DNA of 64,000 nucleotides from VRUE01 sp963814915 (GCA_963814915.1 CAWFEI010000011.1:54855-118854); one strand, 5' to 3'. Shown: positions 1 through 11,771, counted from the first letter of the stretch. Notes: generated by a model not told the origin, from the letters alone. A program made the numbers and translations.

Positions 1-146
1 TGCGCTCCGACGACGCCGAGCGGGTCGAGCGCACGGTCTTCGGGGTCGGCGAGGGTGTGCTCGGGCAGGACTTCGAGCCGCGGCCCTCGCCGAAGGTCTG
101 CAGTTGGTGCGACTACAAGCTGATCTGCCCGGCGGCGGAGAGCTGA
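1..146 (+). CDS. C-terminal end of a RecB/AddB/Cas4-type PD-(D/E)XK nuclease (partial)
   Basis: Only the last 47 or so codons are inside the window (frame starting at base 3, TGA at 144-146). The tail reads VCSWCDYKLICPAAES, with three cysteines spaced C-x2-C-x5-C. That is the usual C-terminal iron-sulfur cluster signature of PD-(D/E)XK exonuclease domains in RecB, AddB and Cas4 proteins, where one further cysteine lies upstream. In actinobacteria this tail commonly ends a UvrD/RecB-like helicase-nuclease. The catalytic part is outside the window, so the exact family member cannot be fixed. Confidence 0.6.
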   Translation, partial: RSDDAERVERTVFGVGEGVLGQDFEPRPSPKVCSWCDYKLICPAAES

Positions 147-153
147 CCCGGCG

Positions 154-1044
154 CTAGTTCGACTCGCCGCGGCGCTGCTGCAGGAACTGCTGGAACTCGC
201 GGGCGATCGTGTCGGCCGAGGGCAGCTCGTCGGACCCGTCCTCGAACTGGTCGGCCTGCTCGGCCTCGATCCGGTCGACGAGCTCGGCGATTTCCGGGTT
301 GGCGGCGACGGCGCGGCCGATCTGCTCCTCGTAGCTGGCGGTTTCCTCCTCCAGCTCGGTCGCGTCGACGGCGATCCCGGTCAGGCCCTCGAGCCGTCGC
401 AGCAGGGCGAGGGCGGCTTTGGGGTTCGGCACCGCAGCGACGTAATGCGGCACCGCCGCCCAGAGCGAGGCCGAGGTCATGCCGATCTGGCGGCAGCAAT
501 CGTGGACGACGCCGACGATCCCGGTCGGGCCCTCGTAGTTGGAGCGCTGCAGGTCGAGCTCCTCGACCAACTGCTCGTCGGAGGCGAGGCCGGTGATCGG
601 CACCGGCAGGGTGTGCGAGACCTCGGCGACGAGCGCGCCGAGGGTGACGACCATCTCCGCGCCGAGCGCATCGGCCGCGGTCGCCAGGGTCTCGGAGAAG
701 GTGCGCCAGCGCAGGTTCGGCTCGGTGCCATCGAAGAGGACGAGATCGCGGTCGGCGCCGGGGATGCGGATCGCGATCAGGTCGTTCTGCGGCCACTCGA
801 TGTGGCGGGTCTGGCCTTCGGTGAGGACGATCGTCGGCCGCGTCGCCTGGAAGTCGAAGTAGTCCTCGGGGTCGATCTCGGCAATCGGCTCGGCATCGAA
901 GCAGTCGGCGACCGCGCCGACCGCCGCCGAGGCTGCGTTGGCGGCGTCGTTCCAACCCCGGAACGAGCAGACCAAAACGGGGGAGCGGAGCTGGGGCAGG
1001 TCGCCGTGCCAGGTGAGCGAATCCACACTCTGAGCGTAGACCAT
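154..1044 (-). CDS. PAC2 family protein (proteasome-assembly-chaperone-like)
   Basis: This 296-aa protein starts MVYAQSVDSLTW and has the PAC2 hallmarks: the FRGWNDAANAASAA stretch near residue 30, an acidic DPEDYFDFQ segment near 60, and the VTLGALVAEVSHTLP region near 135. In actinobacteria PAC2 proteins occur next to proteasome-related and housekeeping genes, and their bacterial role is not settled. The C-terminal third is rich in Glu and Ala, as in the family. It is convergent with the nuclease gene on its left and follows the TauE pair on the same strand, 29 bp apart. Family assignment is firm; molecular function is unknown. Confidence 0.85.
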   Translation of the reverse strand: MVYAQSVDSLTWHGDLPQLRSPVLVCSFRGWNDAANAASAAVGAVADCFDAEPIAEIDPEDYFDFQATRPTIVLTEGQTRHIEWPQNDLIAIRIPGADRDLVLFDGTEPNLRWRTFSETLATAADALGAEMVVTLGALVAEVSHTLPVPITGLASDEQLVEELDLQRSNYEGPTGIVGVVHDCCRQIGMTSASLWAAVPHYVAAVPNPKAALALLRRLEGLTGIAVDATELEEETASYEEQIGRAVAANPEIAELVDRIEAEQADQFEDGSDELPSADTIAREFQQFLQQRRGESN

Positions 1045-1067
1045 GCGACCCCGCCGCCGAGGGGGGT

Positions 1068-1439
1068 CTAGGGCTGCGGGGCGAGCGCCCTGCGGACCAG
1101 TCCGTAGGCGACGAAGAGCACCAGGGCGGCGAAGGAGAGCTCGAGGATCCGCTGCGGAACCTCGTTGGCGACGATCACGCCGACCAGGACTCCGAGCGGC
1201 GAGAGCACGCCGATCACCATCGCGTCGCGCAGGTTGAGGTTTCCGTAGGAGCTCTGCCGCGCAGCGCCGACCAGGGCGACGACGACGATCACCAGCAAGG
1301 AGGTCGACTCCCCCTCGACCTGGGAGAGGCCGAGGAAGATCGTCAGCGCAGGCACGAAGAGGACACCGCCGCCGACGCCGACGAGGCCGCCCGCGAGCCC
1401 GCCCGCGAGAGCGATCAGGGCAGCGAAGAGCTCATTCAT
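1068..1439 (-). CDS. TauE/SafE family permease, C-terminal half (split gene)
   Basis: This is a 123-aa hydrophobic protein, about half the usual TauE/SafE length of about 250 aa. It has one copy of the family repeat, GGLAGGLVGVGGGVLFVPAL near residues 13-32, followed by three to four membrane spans. TauE/SafE proteins are membrane exporters of sulfite, sulfoacetate or related organic anions and consist of two homologous halves. The other half is encoded 15 bp upstream in the same direction (1455-1829), so the pair probably assembles as a heterodimer equal to one normal transporter. The substrate cannot be read from sequence. Confidence 0.8.
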   Translation of the reverse strand: MNELFAALIALAGGLAGGLVGVGGGVLFVPALTIFLGLSQVEGESTSLLVIVVVALVGAARQSSYGNLNLRDAMVIGVLSPLGVLVGVIVANEVPQRILELSFAALVLFVAYGLVRRALAPQP

Positions 1440-1454
1440 GGCCGCTCCCTCCGC

Positions 1455-1829
1455 TCATCGGACGATCAGCTCGATCGCGACGCCGACGAGCAGCGCGGCG
1501 AAGAGCAGCGAGACCGCGCGCTGCGGAATGCGCTGCTGGATCGCGGTGCCGGCGAGGACGCCGAGCACCGCCGGGGCCGAGAGCAGCAGGCCGGTGCCGA
1601 GGTGGACGTTGCCGTAGAGGCCGCCTTGGGCGACAGCGCCGATCGACCCGATCAGGACGATCGCCGCCAGGCTGGTGCCGGTCGCGATCCGCTCGCCATA
1701 GGCGAGCCAGAAGATCAGCAGCGGCACGATCACCGTGCCCCCGCCGACCCCGAAGATGCCGCTGAACAGGCCGGCCAGCGTGCCGATCGCGGCGAGCCTA
1801 AGTGTGCGGTCGCGAGCCTCGGTGGCCAT
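1455..1829 (-). CDS. TauE/SafE family permease, N-terminal half (split gene)
   Basis: This 124-aa membrane protein carries the repeat signature LAGLFSGIFGVGGGTVIVPL near residues 18-37, then further membrane segments and the TAIQQRIPQRAVSLLFA end that is typical of each TauE half. It is transcribed just before the second half-size protein. Both halves have a complete glycine-rich repeat motif and proper ends, so this looks like a stable two-gene arrangement and not a nonsense mutation of one gene. It is divergent from otsB, whose start lies 17 bp away, so the two genes share a very short promoter region. Confidence 0.8.
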   Translation of the reverse strand: MATEARDRTLRLAAIGTLAGLFSGIFGVGGGTVIVPLLIFWLAYGERIATGTSLAAIVLIGSIGAVAQGGLYGNVHLGTGLLLSAPAVLGVLAGTAIQQRIPQRAVSLLFAALLVGVAIELIVR

Positions 1830-1846
1830 CGCGCGATACTAGTGCG

Positions 1847-2668
1847 GTGTCGCCCGAATCAGGCAGAGGCGGGAGCGCGGCGGGGCTCGGCCCGCTGGCG
1901 CGCCTACGGGAAGACCCGACTAGCGCGGGCCTGCTCACCGACGTCGACGGCACCCTGGCCCCGATCGTCGCGCGGCCCGAGGAAGCCGCCGTCCCGGCGC
2001 GGGCGAGCGAGCTGCTCGCCGAGCTGAGCGGGCGCTACGCCCTGGTCGGCTGCGTCTCGGGGCGGCGCGCGGGTGAGGCCCGGCGCCTGGTCGGAGTCGA
2101 GGGCATCGCCTACGCCGGCAACCACGGGCTCGAGCTGCTGTTGCCGGGCGAGGAGGAGCTGCGCTTCGACCCGGCGCTGGCGGGGCGCGAGCACGATGCG
2201 GCCAAGTTCATCGCCGGCCTCGACGATGGAGCGCTGGAGGAGGCAGGGCTGCGGCTCGAGGACAAGGGCCCGATCCAGGCACTGCACTGGCGCGGCGCCG
2301 GCGACGAGAGCGAGGCCGAGGCGCACGCGCACGAGCTCGGCGCGGAGGCCGGCCGGGCTGGGCTGGAGCTGCGTTGGGGGCGCAAGGTGCTGGAGCTGCG
2401 CCCGCCCGGAGGCGGCGGCAAGGACGCCGCGGTGGCGGCGCTGCTGGCCATCGACGGGGTGACGGCCGCGGCCTACGCCGGTGACGACCGCACCGACCTC
2501 GATGCCTTCCGCCGCCTGCGCGATTTGAAGCGGGACGGGGAGCTGGAGGCCGCCGTCTGCGTCGGCGTCGCCTCGGCCGAGGGCCCGGCGGAGATCGCCG
2601 AGGAGGCGGACCTGACCGTCGATGGGCCCTCCGGCTGGCTGGCGCTGCTGGAGGCGCTGGCGGAGTAG
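1847..2668 (+). CDS. otsB: Trehalose-6-phosphate phosphatase
   Basis: A HAD-superfamily phosphatase removes phosphate from trehalose-6-phosphate to give trehalose, a compatible solute. The nucleophile motif is LLTDVDGTLAPI (DxDGT) near residue 30, the cap-side motif is VSGRR near 70, and YAGNHGLEL follows. The Mg-binding motif YAGDDRTDLDAF is near residue 210. The length of about 273 aa fits OtsB. I chose the GTG at 1847 because the upstream GTG at 1802 would overlap the divergent TauE gene and adds residues with no resemblance to the family. No otsA is seen nearby. Confidence 0.88.
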   Translation: MSPESGRGGSAAGLGPLARLREDPTSAGLLTDVDGTLAPIVARPEEAAVPARASELLAELSGRYALVGCVSGRRAGEARRLVGVEGIAYAGNHGLELLLPGEEELRFDPALAGREHDAAKFIAGLDDGALEEAGLRLEDKGPIQALHWRGAGDESEAEAHAHELGAEAGRAGLELRWGRKVLELRPPGGGGKDAAVAALLAIDGVTAAAYAGDDRTDLDAFRRLRDLKRDGELEAAVCVGVASAEGPAEIAEEADLTVDGPSGWLALLEALAE

Positions 2669-2679
2669 AGGCCGGAGCG

Positions 2680-3192
2680 ATGCCCTACACCGACCTGCTG
2701 CGAGTTACCGTCTTCCTCACCGGCGCCGAGGCGACCGCGCTCGGGGCGATCACGGCGCTCGCCGCGAGCCGCGACGGCAACGCCACGACCGTCTACGTCG
2801 CCGCCGCCTGGTGGCTCGCCGCGCTGCTGATCGGCGCCTACATGGGACGCCCGAGCCGCGCCGCCGACGGCGTCCGCGACGCGCTGGCGCGCGCCCGCAC
2901 CGCCACCTCGCTGCCTCAGGATTCGCCCGGACGGATCGCCGCCGGCCGCCTCTGGCCGATCGGGCTGACCGCGCTCGCCGCCGGGATCCTCGGCTTCGTC
3001 TTCCCCGGTGTGGCGGCGATCGGCGCCGGCTACGCCCTCCTCGTCTCGCTCGCGTTGCGCAGCCGCGAGGCGGCGGTGCTCGGGGTCGAGCACCGCGACG
3101 GCGTCAAGTTCTACGTCGTCCCCAACTCCGCCCTGCGCCCGATCGACCTGATCCGCTCACCCGGCCTGCGCAGCGGCCGGCTGCGGGCATAA
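2680..3192 (+). CDS. Hypothetical membrane protein, 170 aa
   Basis: I do not recognise a named family. The protein has an N-terminal hydrophobic region (LLRVTVFLTGAEATALGAI), a second span around YVAAAWWLAALLIGAYMG, a basic cytosolic loop, and two further spans near residues 105-130 (IGLTALAAGILGFVFPGV, IGAGYALLVSLAL). The C-terminal soluble tail contains GVKFYVVPNSALRPIDL. It starts 11 bp after otsB and is likely cotranscribed with it. It is convergent with polX on the right. Confidence 0.6.
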   Translation: MPYTDLLRVTVFLTGAEATALGAITALAASRDGNATTVYVAAAWWLAALLIGAYMGRPSRAADGVRDALARARTATSLPQDSPGRIAAGRLWPIGLTALAAGILGFVFPGVAAIGAGYALLVSLALRSREAAVLGVEHRDGVKFYVVPNSALRPIDLIRSPGLRSGRLRA

Positions 3193-3214
3193 ACCAGATC
3201 GGCGCCGCTCGCAG

Positions 3215-3224
3215 AGAATCAGAT
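3215..3224 (-). repeat. AT-rich motif ATCTGATTCT, copy 1 (reverse strand)
   Basis: In the 47-bp gap between two convergent genes the reverse strand reads ATCTGATTCTCTG (3212-3224). The same 13 bases occur at 36406-36418 inside a palindrome, and the first 10 also occur at 36120-36129. For a window near 70% GC, three occurrences of this AT-rich string are unlikely by chance. Function unknown; it may be a remnant of a small dispersed element. Confidence 0.4.
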
Positions 3225-3239
3225 CGTGATGCTCGCTGA

Positions 3240-4976
3240 TTAGCTCTTCAACAGCGATTTGAAGTCCCGCCAACCGCGGGTGTTCGCGACGTCGTCCGGG
3301 GTCAACCACGCACGCCTCGCGGTTGCCACCGCGTAGGCCATGTTGTCGAGCGTGTCGACGCCGTGGGCGTCGGTGTTGAGGACGATCGTCGCCCCTGCCT
3401 CCTTGGCCAGCCGGGCATGCTGCTCGGAGAGGTCGCGGCGGTTGGGGTTGCCGTTGATCTCCAGCATCGTGCCGGTGCGCGCCGCGGCCGCGGCGACCGC
3501 CTCGACGTCGATCCCATAGGGCTCGCGGCGGCCGATCAGGCGGCCGGTGAGATGGCCGATGCAGTCGACCTGCGGGTTCTCGATCGCGGTCAGCACGCGC
3601 TCGGTCATCGCCGCCGATGCGATCGAGAACGAGGTATGGACGCTGGCGACGACCCAGTCGAGCGCTTCGACCAGGTCGTCTGGGTAGTCGAGCCCGCCGT
3701 CGCGGCCGATGTTGACCTCCGAGCCGGCCAGCATGCGGAAGCCGCGTTTACCGTCGTTCCACTCGCGGACCTCCTCGATGCGCCGCCAGAGGCGCTCGGC
3801 GGTGACGTGGTCGCCGAAGCCGTGGCTGGCCGAGTGGTCGGTGATCGCCATGTAGGCGTAGCCGCGCTCGCGCCCGGCGGCCGCCATCTCCGCCAGGGTG
3901 TTGCGCCCGTCGGAGAGCGTCGTGTGCGCGTGCAGGTCGCCGCGCATGTCTTCCAGCGAGACGAGGTCGGGGAGCTTGCCCTCGCGCGCCGCCTTCAACT
4001 CGCCACGGCCCTCGCGCAACTCGGGCTCGATGTACGCGTAGCCGAGCCGGTCGTAGACCTCCTCCTCGCTCTCACAGAGAGTCGTCTCGCCGTCCGCGCT
4101 CGCGACGATGCCGTGCTCGGAGACCGAGAGGCCGCTGCCGACCGCCGCTTCGCGCAGCTGCACGTTGTGCGCCGCCGAGCCGGTGAAGTGCTGCAGCAGG
4201 TTGCCGAACGCCTCGGGGGCGACGATCCGCAGGTCGACCGAGATCCCGTTGTGGGTCTGCGCCCGCAACCCGTTCGGTCCGGGGTTGCCGGCGGCGGCGA
4301 TCAGGTCGTGGCCGGCCAGATGCTCGGCCAGCTCGGCCGGCTCGGTGGCGGTCGCGATCAGGTCGATGTCTTTGCAGGTCTCGGCCCAGCGGCGCGCCGA
4401 GCCCGCGACCTCGACCCGCCGGGCGGCCGGGTGCTCGCGCAGCACCGCCGCCAGCTCCCCGGCGATCGGCCGCACCGCCGAGAGCAGCACCCGGCCGGTC
4501 CCCTCGCCGGGCTCGCCGAGCCGCTCCAGCGAGGCCAGCACGTTCTCCTCGGCCTTCGGCCCGAGCCCCTTCACACCGCGAACCTTTTCGGCTTCGGCCG
4601 CCGCCTTCAGGTCCTCCAACGACGCGACGCCAAGCTCCTCGAAGAGCAGCCGCGCGGTCTTCGCGCCGACACCGGGGACGCGCGTCACCTCGATCAGGGT
4701 CGGCGGGAACTTCGCCTTCAACTTCGCCGCGGCCGGGATCTCGCCGGTCTCCAGCAGCGCGGCGACCTTTTCGGCCAACGTCTTGCCGACGCCGGGAATC
4801 TCCGTCGCCCGCCCCGCGGCCGACAGCTCAGCGACTGAGACGGGGCTTTCGCGGATCGCCTTGGCGGCGGTCGAGTAGGCCAGCACGCGGTATTTGACCG
4901 CCCCGTCCAGCTCGTAGAGAACCCCCAGCTCCTCCAGCTCAGCGGCGATCTCGGCGTTCGTCATACTCGCCAACAT
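3240..4976 (-). CDS. polX: DNA polymerase X family protein with PHP phosphoesterase domain
   Basis: This is a repair polymerase for gap filling in base-excision and end-joining repair. The N-terminal region (1 to about 90) has helix-hairpin-helix repeats (GVGKTLAEKVA, RVPGVGAKTARLL). The nucleotidyltransferase core follows, with the metal-binding pair in CKDIDLIAT near residue 200 and the third aspartate in GISVDLRIV near 245. From about 340 the PHP domain has DLHAHTTLSDG and ITDHSASHGFGDH, histidine motifs that bind metals for 3'-5' exonuclease or phosphoesterase activity. The length of 578 aa matches bacterial PolX. A second in-frame ATG lies four codons downstream (MTNAEI) and is an equally good start. 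Confidence 0.93.
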   Translation of the reverse strand: MLASMTNAEIAAELEELGVLYELDGAVKYRVLAYSTAAKAIRESPVSVAELSAAGRATEIPGVGKTLAEKVAALLETGEIPAAAKLKAKFPPTLIEVTRVPGVGAKTARLLFEELGVASLEDLKAAAEAEKVRGVKGLGPKAEENVLASLERLGEPGEGTGRVLLSAVRPIAGELAAVLREHPAARRVEVAGSARRWAETCKDIDLIATATEPAELAEHLAGHDLIAAAGNPGPNGLRAQTHNGISVDLRIVAPEAFGNLLQHFTGSAAHNVQLREAAVGSGLSVSEHGIVASADGETTLCESEEEVYDRLGYAYIEPELREGRGELKAAREGKLPDLVSLEDMRGDLHAHTTLSDGRNTLAEMAAAGRERGYAYMAITDHSASHGFGDHVTAERLWRRIEEVREWNDGKRGFRMLAGSEVNIGRDGGLDYPDDLVEALDWVVASVHTSFSIASAAMTERVLTAIENPQVDCIGHLTGRLIGRREPYGIDVEAVAAAAARTGTMLEINGNPNRRDLSEQHARLAKEAGATIVLNTDAHGVDTLDNMAYAVATARRAWLTPDDVANTRGWRDFKSLLKS

Positions 4977-5062
4977 AGGGATGCTCGGCGGGGGTTGCGA
5001 ACCCTCGCTATACTTTTTGAAGTATTGAGCGCTGAAACTCGACCTTTGGGGGACCGATACCA

Positions 5063-5389
5063 GTGACCGGCAAGCTCACCGACGTGACCGACGGCAACTT
5101 CAAAGCCGACGTCCTCGAGGCCGATGGCCCCGTGCTCGTCGATTTCTGGGCGCCCTGGTGCGGCCCCTGCCGTGTCGTCCATCCGGTACTCGAGGAAATC
5201 GACGCCGAGCGCGACGACCTGACGATCGTCAGCCTCAACGTCGACGAGAACCAGCAGACGGCCGCCCAGTACGAAGTCCTCTCGATCCCGACCCTGCTCC
5301 TCTTCAAGGACGGGGCGATCGCGAAGAAGGTCGTCGGGGCGATGCCGAAGCGGCGCCTCGAGGCCGAGCTCGAGCCGGCGCTCGCCTAG
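5063..5389 (+). CDS. trxA: Thioredoxin
   Basis: This small cytoplasmic dithiol-disulfide oxidoreductase has 108 aa, the standard length. The active site is FWAPWCGPCRVV with the CGPC pair near residues 33-36, and the cis-proline loop is SIPTLLLF near residue 76. The GTG start at 5063 gives MTGKLTDVTDGNF, the normal N-terminus of the fold. It is divergent from polX. A small tautomerase gene begins 15 bp after its stop and probably shares the transcript. Confidence 0.95.
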   Translation: MTGKLTDVTDGNFKADVLEADGPVLVDFWAPWCGPCRVVHPVLEEIDAERDDLTIVSLNVDENQQTAAQYEVLSIPTLLLFKDGAIAKKVVGAMPKRRLEAELEPALA

Positions 5390-5404
5390 GGCAGGCGGCG
5401 GAAG

Positions 5405-5581
5405 ATGCCGTTCGTCGAGATCCACTGGTTCGAGGGGCGCACCGACGAGCAGAAGGCCGAGATCGCCAAGCGGATCGAGGCGGCGCTGGTCGACGTGGCC
5501 GGCGCCGCTCCCGAGCACTGCTGGGTGAAATTCTCCGACTCGCCGAAAACCGACTTCATCATCGGCGGCCCGGGGGCGTAG
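5405..5581 (+). CDS. 4-oxalocrotonate tautomerase-like protein, 58 aa
   Basis: A short gene encodes MPFVEIHWFEGRTDEQKAEI and ends FIIGGPGA. After removal of Met, an N-terminal proline is exposed. In the tautomerase superfamily Pro1 is the catalytic base, and the P-x-[VI]-x-[VI] beta strand followed by RTDEQKAEIAKRIEAAL (helix) is typical. Proteins of this size act as small oligomers that isomerise enol/keto acids, but the substrate cannot be inferred. It lies immediately downstream of thioredoxin and is convergent with the acyltransferase gene. Confidence 0.75.
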   Translation: MPFVEIHWFEGRTDEQKAEIAKRIEAALVDVAGAAPEHCWVKFSDSPKTDFIIGGPGA

Positions 5582-5594
5582 CCCGGCGCGCGGG

Positions 5595-7574
5595 TTAGGC
5601 CTGGCCGCTCAGGCCGGCCTTCCTCAGGCCTCGCTCGATGCTGGGAGCGAGGGTGCGGGCGTAGGTAGCGGTGAGGTGGCTTTTGTCGCGGTAGACCAGG
5701 GCGTTGCCGATCACGGCCCTGCAGAGATCGTCGGGGCAGATCTTCGCGGTGAGGTTGATCAGCCCGGAGCCGGGCGCCGCCCTGGCGACGCGGGCGTCGT
5801 ATTCGGTGTTCGCGTCGCGGACCCAGGGGAAGGCGCAGGACCTGAGGTTCTGCAGAGCTTCGGAGACGCACCCGGGGACGTTGCCGGTCGAGACCGGGGT
5901 GTCTTTGATCACCACCGTCCGCATCCCGGCCCGGTGGATGCGCCTGAGTGTGTCCAGGTACCCCGCTTCCATCGCGGCAGCCCCGGCGGGGCCCGCGAGT
6001 TCTTCGCCGTGGTCGCCGTACGGGGTGTAGACGGTGTCCCCGCTGATCACCACGACGGTCGAGTCGGCGCCCATTTCGATCCGCCGCAGCTCCTCCTCCC
6101 GCCAGGCATCGCACTGGGAGTACTCACGCCGGGCGACCATGCTGCGGATCTCCACTTCGCCCGGGCTGCATTCGGCCTTGGTGAGAACGATCAGGCGCCA
6201 GCCATGCTGCTCCGCCAGCCTTTCCAGGGCAGGTGAGTACTGCAGCGCGTGCGAATCGCCGAAGAGGATCAACGTGCGCCTGCCCTGCCGATCGCCATAG
6301 AGGCAGCGGTTCGAGTTGGTGCCGTCGATCCCCACCAGGCAGCCTTCGTAGTACATGCGGGATCGATCGGCGGCGGCCCGCAGCGGGCTGGGGCGCACTG
6401 CGTCGGCGTGCCGCTGCGGGTTCGGCTGGTTGCGCAGCGCGGCGGCGCCCTTGACCTTGGAGAGCGGCGCCGTGTTCAGGGTCGGTTGCAGATCGGTGAG
6501 CAGGAGGCCGGCGGAGATGCCGACCGCCATGCAGCCGAGGCCGATCGCGAGGGCGCGGTTCGGCCGCAGGCTCAGCACCCTGGAAAGGCGGATCGGGTCC
6601 TCGATCCAGTGGTGGGTGACGGCGGTCGGGACCCAGGACGCGGCGACGACCGCAACGCCCGCCGCGACCGACAACGGGCCCCACAGCACCGTCGCGAAGA
6701 TCAGCGCCGGCCAGTGCCAGAGGTACCAGGAGTAGGAGATCCGGCCGACATAGCGGACCGGAGGCAGAGAGAGCAGCCCCGCCGGAGCACCCTTCGCCCG
6801 GGCATGGGCCGAAGCGCCGGCGAGAATCACGCAGGCGGCGCCAACGGTGGGCAGTAGAGCGGCGACGCCCGGGAACGGCGTGCCCGCGTTGAAGGCGAAG
6901 GCCGCGTATGCGATCGCCCCGAGGCCGGCCCAGCCGAGTGCGGCCGCCGCGGGACGCGGGATCCGCACCGCCCTCGGCAACGCGAGCACCGCCCCCAGGG
7001 CCAGCTCCCAGGCGCGCCCGAAGGTCGAGAAGTAGGCCGAGGCCGGCTGCTCGGCGGTGAGGTGGACGCCGAGCGCGAGCGAGCCGAACAGGACGATCGC
7101 CAGCGTCACCCCGATCGCCGGGCGAGCCGCGCCCCCGCGGCGGCGCCACAGCCAGGTGACCACGAGCAGCAGGGTCGGCCAGACGAGGTAGAACTGCTCC
7201 TCTATCGCCAGCGACCAGAGGTGTAGCACCGGGCTCGGTTCGACGCCCTGGGCGAAGTAGTCGACCGACTGGGCGGCGAAGTGCCAGTTGGCGGTGTAGA
7301 CGGCCGAGCTGACGATGTCGCCCGAGACTTCAACCGCGCGCACGGGTGAGAGGAGCAGGAGCGAGGCGATGCCGACCGCGGCGAGGAGGACCGCCGCCAG
7401 CGGCAGCAGCCGCCTTGCCCGGCGGGCGTAGAAGCGGCGCAGCGATACCCCCCCGGTGCGGTCCAGCTCGCCGAGCAGAAGCCGGGTGATGAGGAACCCC
7501 GAGATGACGAAGAAGACGTCGACGCCGACGTAGCCACCGGCGAGGAAAGGCAGGCCGGCGTGGCAGAGAAGCAC
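5595..7574 (-). CDS. OafA/YrhL-type membrane acyltransferase with C-terminal SGNH domain
   Basis: The protein O-acylates a surface polysaccharide, peptidoglycan or lipid. Residues 1 to about 340 form the acyltransferase-3 domain with about ten membrane spans. It includes FFVISGFLITRLLL, the RRARRLLPL arginine-rich loop and LHLWSLAIEEQFYLVWP. The C-terminal 250 residues are an extracytoplasmic SGNH esterase-like domain with LILFGDSHALQY (GDS block) and a late DKSHLT block. The GTG at 7574 is the first standard start in frame, but the conserved N-terminus (FRGDIEGLRAVAIGA) is encoded upstream of it. That part connects to an ATG at 7656 if one base of the five-C run at 7646-7650 is skipped. That ATG directly follows the ileS stop, which implies translational coupling. 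Confidence 0.85.
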   Translation of the reverse strand: MLLCHAGLPFLAGGYVGVDVFFVISGFLITRLLLGELDRTGGVSLRRFYARRARRLLPLAAVLLAAVGIASLLLLSPVRAVEVSGDIVSSAVYTANWHFAAQSVDYFAQGVEPSPVLHLWSLAIEEQFYLVWPTLLLVVTWLWRRRGGAARPAIGVTLAIVLFGSLALGVHLTAEQPASAYFSTFGRAWELALGAVLALPRAVRIPRPAAAALGWAGLGAIAYAAFAFNAGTPFPGVAALLPTVGAACVILAGASAHARAKGAPAGLLSLPPVRYVGRISYSWYLWHWPALIFATVLWGPLSVAAGVAVVAASWVPTAVTHHWIEDPIRLSRVLSLRPNRALAIGLGCMAVGISAGLLLTDLQPTLNTAPLSKVKGAAALRNQPNPQRHADAVRPSPLRAAADRSRMYYEGCLVGIDGTNSNRCLYGDRQGRRTLILFGDSHALQYSPALERLAEQHGWRLIVLTKAECSPGEVEIRSMVARREYSQCDAWREEELRRIEMGADSTVVVISGDTVYTPYGDHGEELAGPAGAAAMEAGYLDTLRRIHRAGMRTVVIKDTPVSTGNVPGCVSEALQNLRSCAFPWVRDANTEYDARVARAAPGSGLINLTAKICPDDLCRAVIGNALVYRDKSHLTATYARTLAPSIERGLRKAGLSGQA

Positions 7575-7656
7575 GGCGCCGATCGCAACAGCCCGCAGGC
7601 CCTCGATGTCGCCTCGGAAGCTGTTTCCAGCCGAATCCTGATTACGGGGGATACAT

Positions 7657-10857
<3,201 letters not shown>

Positions 10858-10895
10858 GGACGGGTGATTCTAGGAGTGGTTAGTCTGCGCACCGC

Positions 10896-11771
10896 ATGCC
10901 CCCCGTCTTCGACCTCAACGGCAAAGTGGCGCTGGTCACCGGCGCCGCCCGCGGCATCGGCTTCGAGGTGGCCCGCCAGATGCACCTGCGCGGCGCCTCG
11001 GTGGCGGTCGTCGACCTCGACGCCGGACAGGCGCGCGAGGCGGCCGAGCGGATCGGCGAGCGAGCGCTCGGCGTCGGCGCCGACGTGACCGACGAAGGCG
11101 CGATGCGGGCGGCCGTGGCGGAGACGGTCGAGCGCTTCGGCGGCCTCGACGTGGTCGTCGCCAACGCCGGGATAGCGCCGGTGAAGATGGGAACCGTGCG
11201 GGGCATGGCAGGCGAGGAATGGGAACGCGTCTTCGCGGTCGACATGCTCGGCGTCTGGCGCACGGTGCGCGCGGCGCTGCCGCAGATCGTCGAGCGGCGC
11301 GGCCACGTCGTCGTCACCTCCTCCGTCTACGCCTTCGTCAACGGCGTGCTCAACAGCCCCTACGCGGTCGCCAAGTCCGGCGTCGAGGCGCTGGGCCGCT
11401 CGCTGCGCGCCGAGCTGATGCCGCTGGGCGCGAGCGCCGGCGTCGCCTACTTCGGCTGGGTCGACACCAAAATGGTTCAGGACGCCTTCGCCAACAACGG
11501 CGGACGCATGGAGGAAAACCTGCCCGGGTTCCTGCGCAAGCGGATCCCTCCCGACGAGGCGGGCGCCGCCGTCGTGCGGGGGATCGAAGCGCGGGCGCCG
11601 CGGATCTTCGCGCCGAAGTGGTGGCGCTACGTCTCCGCCCTGCGCGGCATCCTCAACCCGCTGCTCGATCGCCGCTTCGAACGCGACGCAACGATGACGG
11701 CGGCGATCCGCGAGATCGAGGCCGAGGCCGACGAGCAGGGCGCGGCGGCCGTCGCGGCCGCGAGCCGCTGA
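10896..11771 (+). CDS. Short-chain dehydrogenase/reductase
   Basis: This is a 291-aa classical SDR, cytoplasmic and NAD(P)-dependent. It has the Rossmann motif VTGAARGIGFEV near residues 16-27, NAG near residue 89, a catalytic Ser in VVVTSSVYAF near 142, and Tyr156-x3-Lys160 in SPYAVAKSG. An aspartate at the end of beta-2 (VAVVDLDAG) suggests NAD preference. The substrate is unknown; the extended C-terminus (FAPKWWRYVSALRGIL) resembles SDRs acting on hydrophobic substrates. It is divergent from ileS and convergent with the FAD/Fe-S dehydrogenase, whose stop is 2 bp from its own. Confidence 0.88.
   Translation: MPPVFDLNGKVALVTGAARGIGFEVARQMHLRGASVAVVDLDAGQAREAAERIGERALGVGADVTDEGAMRAAVAETVERFGGLDVVVANAGIAPVKMGTVRGMAGEEWERVFAVDMLGVWRTVRAALPQIVERRGHVVVTSSVYAFVNGVLNSPYAVAKSGVEALGRSLRAELMPLGASAGVAYFGWVDTKMVQDAFANNGGRMEENLPGFLRKRIPPDEAGAAVVRGIEARAPRIFAPKWWRYVSALRGILNPLLDRRFERDATMTAAIREIEAEADEQGAAAVAAASR

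Noticed and set aside
4990..5062. Sigma-70 promoter before trxA (TTGCGA and TATACT)
   Set aside because: The two hexamers are only about 8 bp apart, too close for a -35/-10 pair, so no promoter is claimed.
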